Source: Streptomyces fructofermentans (GTDB taxonomy: Bacteria; Actinomycetota; Actinomycetes; Streptomycetales; Streptomycetaceae). From it: a DNA stretch of 64,000 nucleotides. The stretch covers positions 93,816 through 157,815 of the forward strand of contig NZ_BMWD01000012.1 of NCBI RefSeq assembly GCF_014651055.1. The letters are read 5' to 3'. Below, in pieces: positions 25,454-33,915 of this stretch (its first letter is position 1; every line of letters starts with the position of its first letter). A program made the position numbers and the translations under genes. The notes below the pieces were generated by a model. The model did no database searches and was not told the origin of the DNA. It saw only the letters and a list, made by a program, of their open reading frames with translations.

Positions 25454-26098
25454 TCAGCGTTCGAGGACGACCCGGCCGCCCACTTCCACCCAGCCCTCGG
25501 GCTGCGGGGCCGTGAGGATCTGGGAGCCCGTGCCCTGGACGATGTTCAGGGCACGGCCGAGCCGGTCCGTCAGGAGCAGTGCCGCGGCGCCCGTCGCCTC
25601 GTCCTCGTCGATGCCGTCGCCGCGTCCGGGGAAGGCGCGGGCGCGGACACGGCCCGCCGCCTCGTCCTCCCAGGCCCACGCGTAGATCCACTCCCCCGGC
25701 GGCGGCACCTCCAGCGCGTCGACCTCGGCGGCCGTGCCGTACTGGCGCAGGGTGCGCGGCGGGGCCCACTCGGGGCGGGCCTCGATCCAGCTGAACTCGC
25801 CGTCCAGGCGGGTCCCCACCACTCCCGCGGGCGTGACGAGTTCGGGTACGTCGAGGAGCCAGGCCGTACCGACGCACGGGTGCCCGGCGAAGGGCAGCCG
25901 CAGGGTGGGCGTGTAGATGTCGATGACCCCGCGCTCGGGGTCGTCGACGAAGACGGTCTCGCTGAAGCCGAGTTTGGCCGCGAGGGCCTGCCGCTCGTCG
26001 GGCTCCGGCACCACGGAACCGTTCCGTACGACACCGAGTTCGTTGCCGTACCCTCCGCGGGGCCCGCAGAAGACCCGCAGCACGTCGTAATCAGTCAC
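25454..26098 (-). CDS. PhzF family epimerase/isomerase
   Basis: About 214 residues with the PhzF (diaminopimelate epimerase-like) fold. The start YDVLRVFCGPRGGYGNELGVV and the later IDIYTPTLRLPFAGHPCVGTAWLL match the two signature regions; the second contains the family's GHPTxGT loop. The length is short for PhzF (usually 260-300 residues): the mid-domain is compact, with STWIEARPEW-like sequence following. I prefer GTG 26098, which begins VTDYDVLRVF; a GTG at 26128 is also in frame. Substrate unknown. It sits between the heme genes but has no visible iron box, and a terminator separates it from the HtaA operon. Confidence 0.85.
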   Translation of the reverse strand: MTDYDVLRVFCGPRGGYGNELGVVRNGSVVPEPDERQALAAKLGFSETVFVDDPERGVIDIYTPTLRLPFAGHPCVGTAWLLDVPELVTPAGVVGTRLDGEFSWIEARPEWAPPRTLRQYGTAAEVDALEVPPPGEWIYAWAWEDEAAGRVRARAFPGRGDGIDEDEATGAAALLLTDRLGRALNIVQGTGSQILTAPQPEGWVEVGGRVVLER

Positions 26099-26131
26099 TC
26101 CGGCATTCAAACACCACTCCACCTGCACGCG

Positions 26132-26174
26132 CGCACCCGGCCGCCGGCCCCGGTGGGGGCGGCGGCCGGGTGCG
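26132..26174 (-). terminator. Terminator of the HtaA operon
   Basis: A perfect 15-bp stem (CGCACCCGGCCGCCG with its complement) and a 13-nt loop, 12 nt beyond the stop of the HtaA gene on the minus strand. Confidence 0.8.
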
Positions 26175-26185
26175 TCCCGTTCGGG

Positions 26186-27676
26186 TCAGGCCCGGGCGGA
26201 TTCGGTGCCCCGGCGGCGGCGCACCGCGAGCACGACGCCCGCGCCCGCCGCGACGGTGACGGCGGCCGCGGCGCCGAGGGCGCCCGCGGGAACGTCCGAG
26301 CCGGTGGCGGCGAGACCGCCGGTCACGCCGCCCGTGGTGGAGCCGGTGGCGCCGGCGCCGCCGGTCGTCCCCGCTCCTCCGGTGCCGCCCGTACCGCCCG
26401 AGGTGCCGGTGGACGAGCCCGGGCCGGTGCCCGGGAGGTCGGCGTCCTCGGACAGTGCGACGGACAGGTCGACGGGGTCGAGGGCGGCGCCCGCCTGGTA
26501 GAAGCCGCCGAAGGCCTCCGCGCCCGCCTTGGTGAGGGTGGCGGTGACGTCGTCGAGGGTGATGACGTCGTTCTTGGCCTTCAGGTCGGCCGACCCGGGC
26601 TTCAGTTCGGCGAGGGTCACGTCGTCCGACTTGTCGCCGAGGCTGTCCACGTCGGCCGTGAGCGTGCCCGAGCCGCCGTCGATCTCGGCCCTGAGGTCGC
26701 TGAGGGTCAGGTCGAGGCCGTAGGTGCCGTTCTCCTTGTGGCCCTTGAAGTTGACCGAGCCCTTGAAGGCCGCCTTCAGGGTGTCGGCCTCCGTGTCGTA
26801 GGTGCCGGTGGCGTCCACGAAGGTGAGGATCCCGTTGCCCGCGGCCCGGGTCGCCCCGTCGGAGACGGTGATCCTCCCCTTGGCTGCACCGTCCACCACG
26901 TAGGTGCGGAAGGACTGCTTCACGCCCCAGCCGAGGGTGCCGTCGGTGACCTCCCCGCGTGCGGGGGCGCCGGTCGGCGACGCGCTCGTGGAGGCGGAGT
27001 GCGACGGGTTGGCGGAGGTGCCGGCCGAGGGGCTCGCGGAGGCGCTGGGGGACGTGGACGTCGACGGGGAGGCCGACGGGCTCGTGGAGTTCGTGGCGGA
27101 CGGGCTCGGCGACTGCGTCTTCTTCTCCACCACCGTGAGCGGGTCCCCGGCCGCGTTCGCGTAGCCGGCGCTGCCGAAGACGTCCGCCGCCTGGGTCGTG
27201 AGCCTGGTCGGCATGTCGGTCATCGTGCGGGTGACGGTGACCTCGGCGAGCGGCACGTCGTCGGAGGTGGTGCCGTTGCGGGTGACGTCGGCCGTGACCC
27301 TCGCGGCCTTGCTGTCGAACTTGACGTCGGACAGGGTGAGTTCGAAGCCGTGCAGCGTGGAGGAGATCTTCAGGCTGCCGGCGAAGCCGAGCGCCACGGT
27401 GTGGCCCTCGGAGTCGTAGGTGCCCGTGCCGTCGGCGAAGGTGAACGCCCCGTTGTCCTTGGCCTGCGTGGCGCCGCCCGTGGGCGTGAAGGCGCCGGCC
27501 GCCATGCCGGTCACGTACGCGCGGTAGGACTGCTTGATGCCCCAGGTCAGTTCGTAGCCCTTGAGCGGTACCTCGGCGGCGGACGCCGGCATCGCGGCGA
27601 GCGCGGTGGCGCCCAGGGTGACGGCCGTCGCGCAGGCGGCGGCGAGGGCTGTGGGGCGGCGGCGGTTGGCGGCCAT
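26186..27676 (-). CDS. HtaA-domain heme-binding surface protein with LAxTG sortase signal
   Basis: A 496-residue secreted protein. A signal peptide (residues 1-34, ending ASAAE) is followed by two HtaA domains (about 36-190 and 245-400) joined by a Ser/Pro/Thr-rich linker. Each domain starts with the heme-ligand Tyr motif (WGIKQSYRAYV; WGVKQSFRTYV) and has a later His (TLHGFELTLSD; GHKENGTYGLDLTLSD). The C-terminus is LAATGSDVPAGALG, a hydrophobic helix and RRRRG: an LAxTG signal of the class E sortase type, so the protein should be cell-wall attached. It lies 59 nt after a second HtaA gene and shares its iron-box promoter. Role: capturing heme at the surface and passing it to HmuT. Confidence 0.93.
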   Translation of the reverse strand: MAANRRRPTALAAACATAVTLGATALAAMPASAAEVPLKGYELTWGIKQSYRAYVTGMAAGAFTPTGGATQAKDNGAFTFADGTGTYDSEGHTVALGFAGSLKISSTLHGFELTLSDVKFDSKAARVTADVTRNGTTSDDVPLAEVTVTRTMTDMPTRLTTQAADVFGSAGYANAAGDPLTVVEKKTQSPSPSATNSTSPSASPSTSTSPSASASPSAGTSANPSHSASTSASPTGAPARGEVTDGTLGWGVKQSFRTYVVDGAAKGRITVSDGATRAAGNGILTFVDATGTYDTEADTLKAAFKGSVNFKGHKENGTYGLDLTLSDLRAEIDGGSGTLTADVDSLGDKSDDVTLAELKPGSADLKAKNDVITLDDVTATLTKAGAEAFGGFYQAGAALDPVDLSVALSEDADLPGTGPGSSTGTSGGTGGTGGAGTTGGAGATGSTTGGVTGGLAATGSDVPAGALGAAAAVTVAAGAGVVLAVRRRRGTESARA

Positions 27677-27735
27677 GGTGGTGGGTCTCCTTGGTTCGGT
27701 GCGGGAGTCCGCCGGGGCGGACGGGGGAAGAGGAC

Positions 27736-29217
27736 TCAGTCCTCCTGGGGGGCGTCGGCGGCCGGTGCGGCGCGACGCCTGCGGATGATCACGAGGGCTG
27801 CCGCGGCCGCGACGAGGGAGCCGGCCACGAGGCCGACGGGCAGGACGGGGAAGTCCGCTCCGCCCGCGGCGGCCCGGGCCCCGGGTTCGGGTGTCCGCTC
27901 GGCCGGCGCGGCCTTCGGCGTGGCGGACTCCGTGCTGCCGAGGTCGGGCAGCGCGGGCAGTTCGGCGCCGCCGGCCAGGGCGACGGCGAGGGAGACGGGG
28001 TCCATCTGCGTGCCCGCCCTGTACATCCCGCCGAACGCCTCGGCGCCCTCGGCGGTCAGTTCCGCGGGTGCCTCGGTGACCGAGGCGAGGCCCTCCCGCG
28101 CCGTGAGCCCCTTCGCGGTGAAGGTGACGAGCGGGACCCTACGGTCCGTGTCGCCCGCGCTGGTGACGTCGGCGTAGAGCGTGCCCCGGCCGCGGTCCGT
28201 GACCTCGGCTCGGACCGCGCCGAGCTTCAGGTCGAGCCCCTGTTCGCCGGTGAAGCGGACGGCTCCGGCGAAGGTCGCTTCAAGGGTCCGCCGCTTCGCG
28301 TCGTACGTGCCCGACCCCTCGGGGAAGCGGAAGAGCGCGCCGCCGTCCTGGGCGCCCCCGCTGAGCTTCCAGTCGCCCCGGGCGATCTCCCCGGTGACGT
28401 ACTCGCGGAAGGTGCGGCGTACGCCCCAGTCGACGGCACCGTCCTTGATCCGCCCCGGATCCCCCTTCTCCTTCCCGGACTTCGTCGGGGAGGGCGACGC
28501 GGTGCGCGAGGGTTCGGCGGCGGCCGCCGGCCGGACGTCCGCGGACAGGCTCACCGGGTCGAGGGCGGTGCCCGCGGTGTAGTACCCGGCGAACGACCTC
28601 GCGCCCTGGGCGGTCAGCGTGGCGGGCAGGTTCTCGATCCGGACGGCGTCGCCGCCGCCCCTCATGTCGACGCCGCCCAGTGAGAGGGAGGCGAAGGGCA
28701 CCTGCGAGGACGTCGTGACCGCCCCGGTGCCCTTCGCCCTGCTCGTGATGTCGACGTACAGGGTGCCGCCGCCCCCGGAGAGGCGGACGGTGGGTCGGCT
28801 GATCGTCAGGTCGAGCTGGTGGACGCCGTTCTCCTGTTTGTGCCCGAGGAAGTGGACACCCCCGGAGAAGCCCGCGGAGAAGGCGCCCGAGGCGCCGTCG
28901 TACGAACCGGTCGCCGAGTGGAAGCGGAACTGGCTGCCGCCGACGGTGGCGGCTCCTCCCGTGAGGGAGAAGCCGCCCTTCGCCACCGGTCCTGTCACGT
29001 AGCTCTGGAACGAGGACTTGATGCCCCAGTCCAGTCGGCCGCCCTGCACGGTGCGGCTCTGCGCGTGGGCGGCGCCGGCGGGGAGCAGGGCTCCGAGCAC
29101 GGCCGCGCACAACGCGGCGACCACGAGCCGCAGTCGGGCGGGGGCCGGACGCGAACCGTGGAACGAGTCGCCGCGTGGGCGCAGCCTCGGTGGCAGGGCG
29201 CGCGGTCGCGAGGGCAT
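27736..29217 (-). CDS. Second HtaA-domain protein, membrane-anchored
   Basis: A 493-residue exported protein. A long basic N-terminus and a signal segment (LVVAALCAAVLGALLPAGAAHA) precede two HtaA domains (about 55-220 and 265-420), a Glu/Ala/Pro linker and a single C-terminal membrane helix with IIRRRRAAP. No LPxTG/LAxTG motif is visible, so it should stay in the membrane, unlike its neighbour. Domain 1 has WGIKSSFQSYV and GHKQENGVHQLDLTIS; domain 2 keeps the Tyr (WGVRRTFREYV), but the position of the usual His reads FTGEQGLDL. The ATG at 29217 has GGAGGA upstream. An iron box lies 56 nt before the start. It is first in the two-gene HtaA unit. Confidence 0.92.
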   Translation of the reverse strand: MPSRPRALPPRLRPRGDSFHGSRPAPARLRLVVAALCAAVLGALLPAGAAHAQSRTVQGGRLDWGIKSSFQSYVTGPVAKGGFSLTGGAATVGGSQFRFHSATGSYDGASGAFSAGFSGGVHFLGHKQENGVHQLDLTISRPTVRLSGGGGTLYVDITSRAKGTGAVTTSSQVPFASLSLGGVDMRGGGDAVRIENLPATLTAQGARSFAGYYTAGTALDPVSLSADVRPAAAAEPSRTASPSPTKSGKEKGDPGRIKDGAVDWGVRRTFREYVTGEIARGDWKLSGGAQDGGALFRFPEGSGTYDAKRRTLEATFAGAVRFTGEQGLDLKLGAVRAEVTDRGRGTLYADVTSAGDTDRRVPLVTFTAKGLTAREGLASVTEAPAELTAEGAEAFGGMYRAGTQMDPVSLAVALAGGAELPALPDLGSTESATPKAAPAERTPEPGARAAAGGADFPVLPVGLVAGSLVAAAAALVIIRRRRAAPAADAPQED

Positions 29218-29272
29218 GGGGGTCCTCCGGGGACGGGCGGATTCCGGCCGGACCCGATGCGATCCTGGCAAG

Positions 29273-29291
29273 AAAGGTAAGGCTAACCTAA
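29273..29291. promoter_or_regulatory. Iron box in the divergent HtaA / HmuT promoter region
   Basis: AAAGGTAAGGCTAACCTAA: the right half CTAACCTAA is a perfect iron-box half-site and the left half differs by a few bases. It lies between divergent heme genes, so one DmdR/DtxR site may control both. Confidence 0.85.
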
Positions 29292-29458
29292 GCTATGCGA
29301 GCCGGTGCGGGAAGCGCCGGTTGAGACAGAAGGGGCCGGGACGCGCCAAAGGCCCCCCGGTGCAGGGAAGTCGGGGTCGCGTCCGCGGCCCGGGCGCCCA
29401 GCCGGGCACGACCGGCGGACCGGGGCGTGCCCCGCGAACCGAAAGGAACGACGCGACA

Positions 29459-30481
29459 GTGCGACGCATGCGTACACGAGTGGCGGGTGCACTGCTGTCG
29501 GTGCTCGCGCTCACGGCGACGGGCTGCGGCTCCGGGGGCGGACCCGGCGGGGGCGGACCCGACGGCGGGTCGGACACCGCGGCACGCCCCGCCGCGGCGG
29601 CCGACCGCGTGGAGCCCCTGGCGGACCCGCCCGAGCCGCAACTCCCGGTCACCGTGCGCTCGTCCGACGGCCGCGAGGTGACGGTCAGGGACGCGCGGCG
29701 CGTCGTCCCGCTCTCCGGCAGCCTCAGCGAGATCGTCTTCACGCTCGGCCTCGGCGACCGGGTCGTGGCCCGTGACATCACCGCCACCTTCGCCCAGGCC
29801 GGGAAGCTGCCGGTGGTCACCCGCAACCACGACGTGTCCGCGGAGAGCGTGCTGTCCCTGAAGCCGGACCTCGTGCTCGCGGAGGCCACCACGGGGCCCG
29901 AGGAGGCCATGGACCAGATCCGCGACGCGGGCGTCCCGGTCCTCGTGGTCGCCCCGGCGCGGGGCCTCGGCGACGTGGGCCCGCGCATCGGCGCCGTCGC
30001 CCGCGCGCTCGGCGTGCCGGCAGCGGGCAAGGAGCTGACCGAGCGCTCCGAGCAGCGGATCGCCGCCGTGCGCAAGGGCATTCCGCGCCGCGGCGACCGG
30101 CCGCGTGTCGCCTTCCTCTACCTGCGCGGCTCCGCCTCGGTCCATCTGATCGGCGGCCGGGGCTCGGGAGCCACCTCGCTGCTCGAAGCGGCGGGCGCCG
30201 TGGACGCGGGCGCCGAGTCCGGTCTGCGGAAGGACTTCACCGCGATCACCACGGAGGCCCTCTCCGGCGCGGCCCCCGACGCGATCCTCGTGATGTCCAA
30301 GGGACTGGAGTCCGTCGGCGGCGTGGACGGACTCGTCGAGATCCCCGGCGTCGCCCAGACGCCCGCGGGCATGAACCGCCGGGTCGTCGCGATCGAGGAC
30401 GGCGTCCTCCTCAACTACGGCCCCCGCACGGACCGGGTCCTCACCTCGATCGTCGACCAGTTGTACGGGGACACGCCGTGA
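29459..30481 (+). CDS. hmuT: Heme ABC transporter substrate-binding lipoprotein
   Basis: A 340-residue cluster III/IIIa binding protein. The lipobox LTATGC lies at the end of the signal peptide (MRTRVAGALLSVLALTATGC), followed by a Gly-rich linker. The binding-protein motifs PLSGSLSEIVFTLGLGDRVV, VLSLKPDLVLAEATTG and PVLVVAPAR are standard for HmuT, and TRNHDVSAESVL and FLYLRGSASVHLIGG carry the His and Tyr regions used as heme ligands in known HmuT. I chose GTG 29459, with GAAAGGA upstream; the inner ATG at 29468 lies further from this ribosome site. Its stop overlaps the permease start (GTGA). The shared iron box implies induction in low iron. Confidence 0.93.
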   Translation: MRRMRTRVAGALLSVLALTATGCGSGGGPGGGGPDGGSDTAARPAAAADRVEPLADPPEPQLPVTVRSSDGREVTVRDARRVVPLSGSLSEIVFTLGLGDRVVARDITATFAQAGKLPVVTRNHDVSAESVLSLKPDLVLAEATTGPEEAMDQIRDAGVPVLVVAPARGLGDVGPRIGAVARALGVPAAGKELTERSEQRIAAVRKGIPRRGDRPRVAFLYLRGSASVHLIGGRGSGATSLLEAAGAVDAGAESGLRKDFTAITTEALSGAAPDAILVMSKGLESVGGVDGLVEIPGVAQTPAGMNRRVVAIEDGVLLNYGPRTDRVLTSIVDQLYGDTP

Positions 30482-31701
30482 CCGTGACCGGCAAGGACCC
30501 CGCGCCCGGGCCCCCGCCGCCGGCCGGCGGCGCGCGGACCGGCCCCGGCGGCGCACCCGCACGAGCGACGGACGCCGCGGAGCCGGGCGGACACGGCAGG
30601 CCCGCCCGTCCGGACGAACCGGACGGGCCGAACGGGCCGAACGGGCACGGCGAGTGGTCCTCGGCACGGTCGCGCCGCGGTGTCCCCTGGCTGCTCGCCG
30701 CCGGCCTGACCCTCCTCCTCGCCCTGCTCACGCTGATGTCGGCGGGGCTCGGCGCGTACGAGATCCCGCCGGGCGACATCCTCTCCTCCGTAGCGCACCG
30801 CGCGGGGCTCGGCGGGGGTGAACTCGCCCGGGTGCCGGAGTCCGTGCTGTGGAACGTGCGCTTCCCGAGGATCGTGCTCGCACTGCTCGTGGGCGCCTCA
30901 CTGGGCTGCGCGGGCGCCCTGATGCAGGGCGTGTTCGGCAACCCGCTCGCCGAACCGGGCGTCATCGGCGTCTCGTCGGGCGCGGCGGTCGGCGCGGTCG
31001 CGGCGATCTCGCTGGGGCTGAGCTTCCTGGGCACCTGGACGCTCCCGGCGTTCGCCTTCGCGGCGGGCCTCGGCACGGCCCTGCTGGTGTACACGATGTC
31101 CCGCTCGGGCGGACGTACGGAGATCGTGACGCTGATCCTCACCGGTATCGCGGTGAACGCCTTCGCGGGTGCGCTGATCGGCCTGTTCATCTTCCTCGCG
31201 GACACCGCGGCGGTGAACCGGATCGCCTTCTGGCAGCTCGGCTCGCTCTCCCAGGCCACGTGGCCGAAGGTGCTGGCGGTGCTGCCCTGCGCGGCCGTCG
31301 GCCTGGCCGTCGCTCCCCTCCACGCGCGGAGACTGGACCTGCTGGCACTCGGCGAGCGGCCCGCCCGGCACTTGGGCGTGGACGTCGAACGGCTGCGTGT
31401 CGTCCTGGTGCTGGTGGTCGCGCTGCTGACGGCCGCGGCCGTCAGCGTCTCCGGTGTCATCGGCTTCGTGGGACTCGTCGTTCCGCACCTGCTGCGGATG
31501 GCCGCGGGCCCGGGCCACCGGTTCCTCATCCCCGGCAGTGCCCTGGGCGGCGCGGTGGTGCTCCTCGCGGGCGACCTCGCGGCCCGGACCGTGGCGGAGC
31601 CCGCCGAGCTGCCGCTCGGCGTGCTGACCGCGCTCTTCGGCAGCCCCTTCTTCTTCTGGCTGCTGCGCAGGACCCGTCGCAGGCAAGGAGGCTGGGCGTG
31701 A
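30478..31701 (+). CDS. hmuU: Heme ABC transporter permease, FecCD family
   Basis: A 407-residue permease with about ten helices. The N-terminal ~70 residues are Pro/Gly-rich and disordered, longer than usual for this family. The core includes VLWNVRFPRIVLALLVGASLGCAGALMQGVFGNPLAEPGVIGVSSGAAVG, the diagnostic FecCD start region, and later VSVSGVIGFVGLVVPHLLRM near the coupling helix. It forms the HmuUV importer with the next gene. The GTG start overlaps the hmuT stop by 4 nt, and its own stop overlaps the hmuV start by 4 nt: tight translational coupling. Confidence 0.95.
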   Translation: MTVTGKDPAPGPPPPAGGARTGPGGAPARATDAAEPGGHGRPARPDEPDGPNGPNGHGEWSSARSRRGVPWLLAAGLTLLLALLTLMSAGLGAYEIPPGDILSSVAHRAGLGGGELARVPESVLWNVRFPRIVLALLVGASLGCAGALMQGVFGNPLAEPGVIGVSSGAAVGAVAAISLGLSFLGTWTLPAFAFAAGLGTALLVYTMSRSGGRTEIVTLILTGIAVNAFAGALIGLFIFLADTAAVNRIAFWQLGSLSQATWPKVLAVLPCAAVGLAVAPLHARRLDLLALGERPARHLGVDVERLRVVLVLVVALLTAAAVSVSGVIGFVGLVVPHLLRMAAGPGHRFLIPGSALGGAVVLLAGDLAARTVAEPAELPLGVLTALFGSPFFFWLLRRTRRRQGGWA

Positions 31702-32531
31702 GGCTGTTCGGACTGCCAGGCGCGCGCACGGCGCCGCCGGAGCCCGTGCGTCCCGGTGACGTGCTCGCCGAGGCGGAGGCACTGCACGTCAGGCTGGGCA
31801 CGCGCGAGGTGCTGGCCGGCGTGGACGTGGCGGCCCGTGCGGGCGAGGTGCTGGCACTGGTCGGGCCCAACGGCGCCGGCAAGTCGACCCTGTTGGGCGC
31901 GCTCGCCGCCGACCTCCCGGCCGCCTCGGGGACCGTACGCGTCCACGGGCGACCCGCGCACGCCTGGTCCGCGCGCGAACTGGCGCTGCGCAGGGCCGTC
32001 CTCCCCCAGTCCGCCACGCTCTCCTTCCCGTTCGCGGTCGAGGAGGTCGTACGGATGGGCCGGGCGCCCTGGGCCGGGACGGCCCTGGAGGACGAGGACG
32101 ATCCCGCGGTGGCCGCGGCCATGGCGGCGACCGGGACCGCGGACTTCGCGGCCCGGCCGTTCTCGGCGCTCAGCGGCGGCGAGCGGGCGCGGGTCGCGCT
32201 CGCACGGGTGCTCGCCCAGCGCGCCCGGCTGCTGCTGCTCGACGAGCCGACCGCCGCGCTGGACCTGCGCCACCAGGAACTGGTGCTGCGGGTCTGCCGG
32301 GAGCGCGCGCGGGCGGGCGACGCGGTGGTCGTGGTGCTGCACGACCTGGGGCTCGCGGCCGCGTACGCGCACCGCGTCGTGATCCTGCGCGCCGGGCGGG
32401 CGGTGGCCGACGGGCCGCCGGCCGGGGTCTTCACGGACCGTCTGCTGTCGGACGTCTACCAGCAGCCCGTCGAGGTGTTCCCGCACCCGCGCACCGGGGA
32501 TGTCCTGGTGAGTCCGGTGCGGGATTCTTGA
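31698..32531 (+). CDS. hmuV: Heme ABC transporter ATP-binding protein
   Basis: A 277-residue ATPase. Walker A GPNGAGKST, Q-loop VLPQSATLSFPFAVEEVV, signature LSGGERARVALARVLAQ, Walker B LLLLDEPTAALDLRH and switch His in VVVLHDLGLAA are all intact. The sequence QSATLSFPFAVEEVVRMGRAPWA is characteristic of HmuV. GTG 31698 overlaps the hmuU stop (GTGA). It is the last gene of the heme-import operon; no strong terminator was seen before the next promoter region. Confidence 0.96.
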   Translation: MRLFGLPGARTAPPEPVRPGDVLAEAEALHVRLGTREVLAGVDVAARAGEVLALVGPNGAGKSTLLGALAADLPAASGTVRVHGRPAHAWSARELALRRAVLPQSATLSFPFAVEEVVRMGRAPWAGTALEDEDDPAVAAAMAATGTADFAARPFSALSGGERARVALARVLAQRARLLLLDEPTAALDLRHQELVLRVCRERARAGDAVVVVLHDLGLAAAYAHRVVILRAGRAVADGPPAGVFTDRLLSDVYQQPVEVFPHPRTGDVLVSPVRDS

Positions 32532-32644
32532 CCCGGGTTTGACCGTTGCGTGGGGCGCAGTTTGAGCCACCGTGATCAGGCCGTGCTCATACGCCGTCAG
32601 TGAGAGCGGGATCACTGGAAAGGCAGGTCGCGTGCGGGTGGCAG

Positions 32645-32683
32645 GCAGGTAAGGCTCGGATAACTTAGGCAAGCCTCACCACG
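32645..32683. promoter_or_regulatory. Tandem iron-box-like sites upstream of efeO
   Basis: Two imperfect iron boxes lie side by side: GCAGGTAAGGCTCGGATAA (32645-32663) and TTAGGCAAGCCTCACCACG (32665-32683). Each keeps one good half-site of TTAGGTTAGGCTAACCTAA. They lie 60-100 nt before the efeO start, where a DmdR/DtxR repressor could block the promoter. Confidence 0.7.
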
Positions 32684-32743
32684 GACTGTGCATCTCCTGT
32701 GCGCTCTCCGGGCCATCCCCCTGTGAACCATTCTGGAGCCTGT

Positions 32744-33901
32744 ATGCCAGCCGTCCGACTCTCCGTCGTCACCGTCGCCGCGACCGCGGTCGCGCTGGCC
32801 GCCGTCACGGGCTGCACCGAGAAGAGCGACGCCAAGGGCGGCGACCGCGTCATCGAGGTGACGGCCACGGACACCGCGTGCAAGGTGTCCCGCAAGGAGT
32901 TCCCGGCCGGGCACGTCGAGATCGACGTGGCGAACAAGGGCTCCAAGGTGACCGAGGTCTACCTGCTCTTCCCGGACGACCGCATCGTCACCGAGCGGGA
33001 GAACATCGGCCCGGGCACCAGCCAGAGGGTGACCGCCGAGGTGAAGGCGGGCGACTACCGGATCGCCTGCAAGCCCGGCATGAAGGGCAAGGGCATCCGC
33101 CAGGACGTCCGGGCCACCGGCTCCGGCAAGGTCGCCGAGCGCGACCCGCGCCTGGACGCGGCGGTCGCCGCCTACCGGGAGTACGCGCAGGAGCAGGCCG
33201 ACGAGACGCTGCCGAAGGTCGAGGTGTTCACCGACGCCGTCAAGGCCGGCGACATCGCGGCCGCGAAGAAGGCGTACGCCGTCTCGCGCATCGGCTGGGA
33301 GCGGACCGAGCCCGTCGCGGAGTCCTTCGGCGACATCGACCCGAAGGTCGACGTCCGCGAGGACGGCCTGGAGGAGGGCCAGGACCTGGAGAAGGACTGG
33401 ACCGGCTGGCACCGGCTGGAGCGCTCGCTGTGGAAGGACGGGAAGCTCACCGACCGGGACTCCGAACTCGCCGACCTGCTGGTGAAGGACCTGAAGGACT
33501 GGCAGAAGCGGGTCGGCAAGGCCGAGATCACCCCGACCGCCATGGCCAACGGCGCCAAGGAGCTCCTCGACGAGGTCGCCACCGGCAAGGTCACGGGCGA
33601 GGAGGAGCGCTACTCGCACACCGACCTGGTGGACTTCAAGGCCAACGTCGAGGGCGCGCAGAAGTCGTACGAGCTGCTCAAGCCGGTCGCCTCGGAGAAC
33701 GACGCGGAGCTGGCCGAGGAGCTGGACAAGCGGTTCGCGGCGCTGAACGAGCTGCTGGACACCTACCGCGAGGACACCACGTCGTACGAGTTCACCTCGT
33801 ACGACAAGCTCGGCAAGGACGACGTCAAGGGCCTGCTGGACGCGGTGAACGCGCTGGGTGAGCCGCTGTCGAAGCTCGCCGCCGCCGTCGTGGCCAAGTA
33901 G
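32744..33901 (+). CDS. efeO: Iron uptake lipoprotein EfeO
   Basis: A 385-residue lipoprotein; the lipobox is AAVTGC after a signal peptide starting MPAVRLSVVTVAATAV. An N-terminal cupredoxin-like domain (about 35-125, ending YRIACKPGMKG) is followed by the imelysin/M75 helical domain carrying the metal motif HxxE (His223-Glu226 in GWHRLERSLW). EfeO is thought to bind iron outside the membrane and hand it to EfeU. A GGAG ribosome site precedes ATG 32744. It leads the operon efeO-efeB-efeU behind two iron-box-like sites. Confidence 0.96.
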   Translation: MPAVRLSVVTVAATAVALAAVTGCTEKSDAKGGDRVIEVTATDTACKVSRKEFPAGHVEIDVANKGSKVTEVYLLFPDDRIVTERENIGPGTSQRVTAEVKAGDYRIACKPGMKGKGIRQDVRATGSGKVAERDPRLDAAVAAYREYAQEQADETLPKVEVFTDAVKAGDIAAAKKAYAVSRIGWERTEPVAESFGDIDPKVDVREDGLEEGQDLEKDWTGWHRLERSLWKDGKLTDRDSELADLLVKDLKDWQKRVGKAEITPTAMANGAKELLDEVATGKVTGEEERYSHTDLVDFKANVEGAQKSYELLKPVASENDAELAEELDKRFAALNELLDTYREDTTSYEFTSYDKLGKDDVKGLLDAVNALGEPLSKLAAAVVAK

Positions 33902-33915
33902 GGGGCGGGTCCGGC

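Noticed and set aside
25454..26098. PhzF-like gene as part of the heme operon
   Set aside because: Terminators lie on both sides and there is no iron box, so it looks independent.
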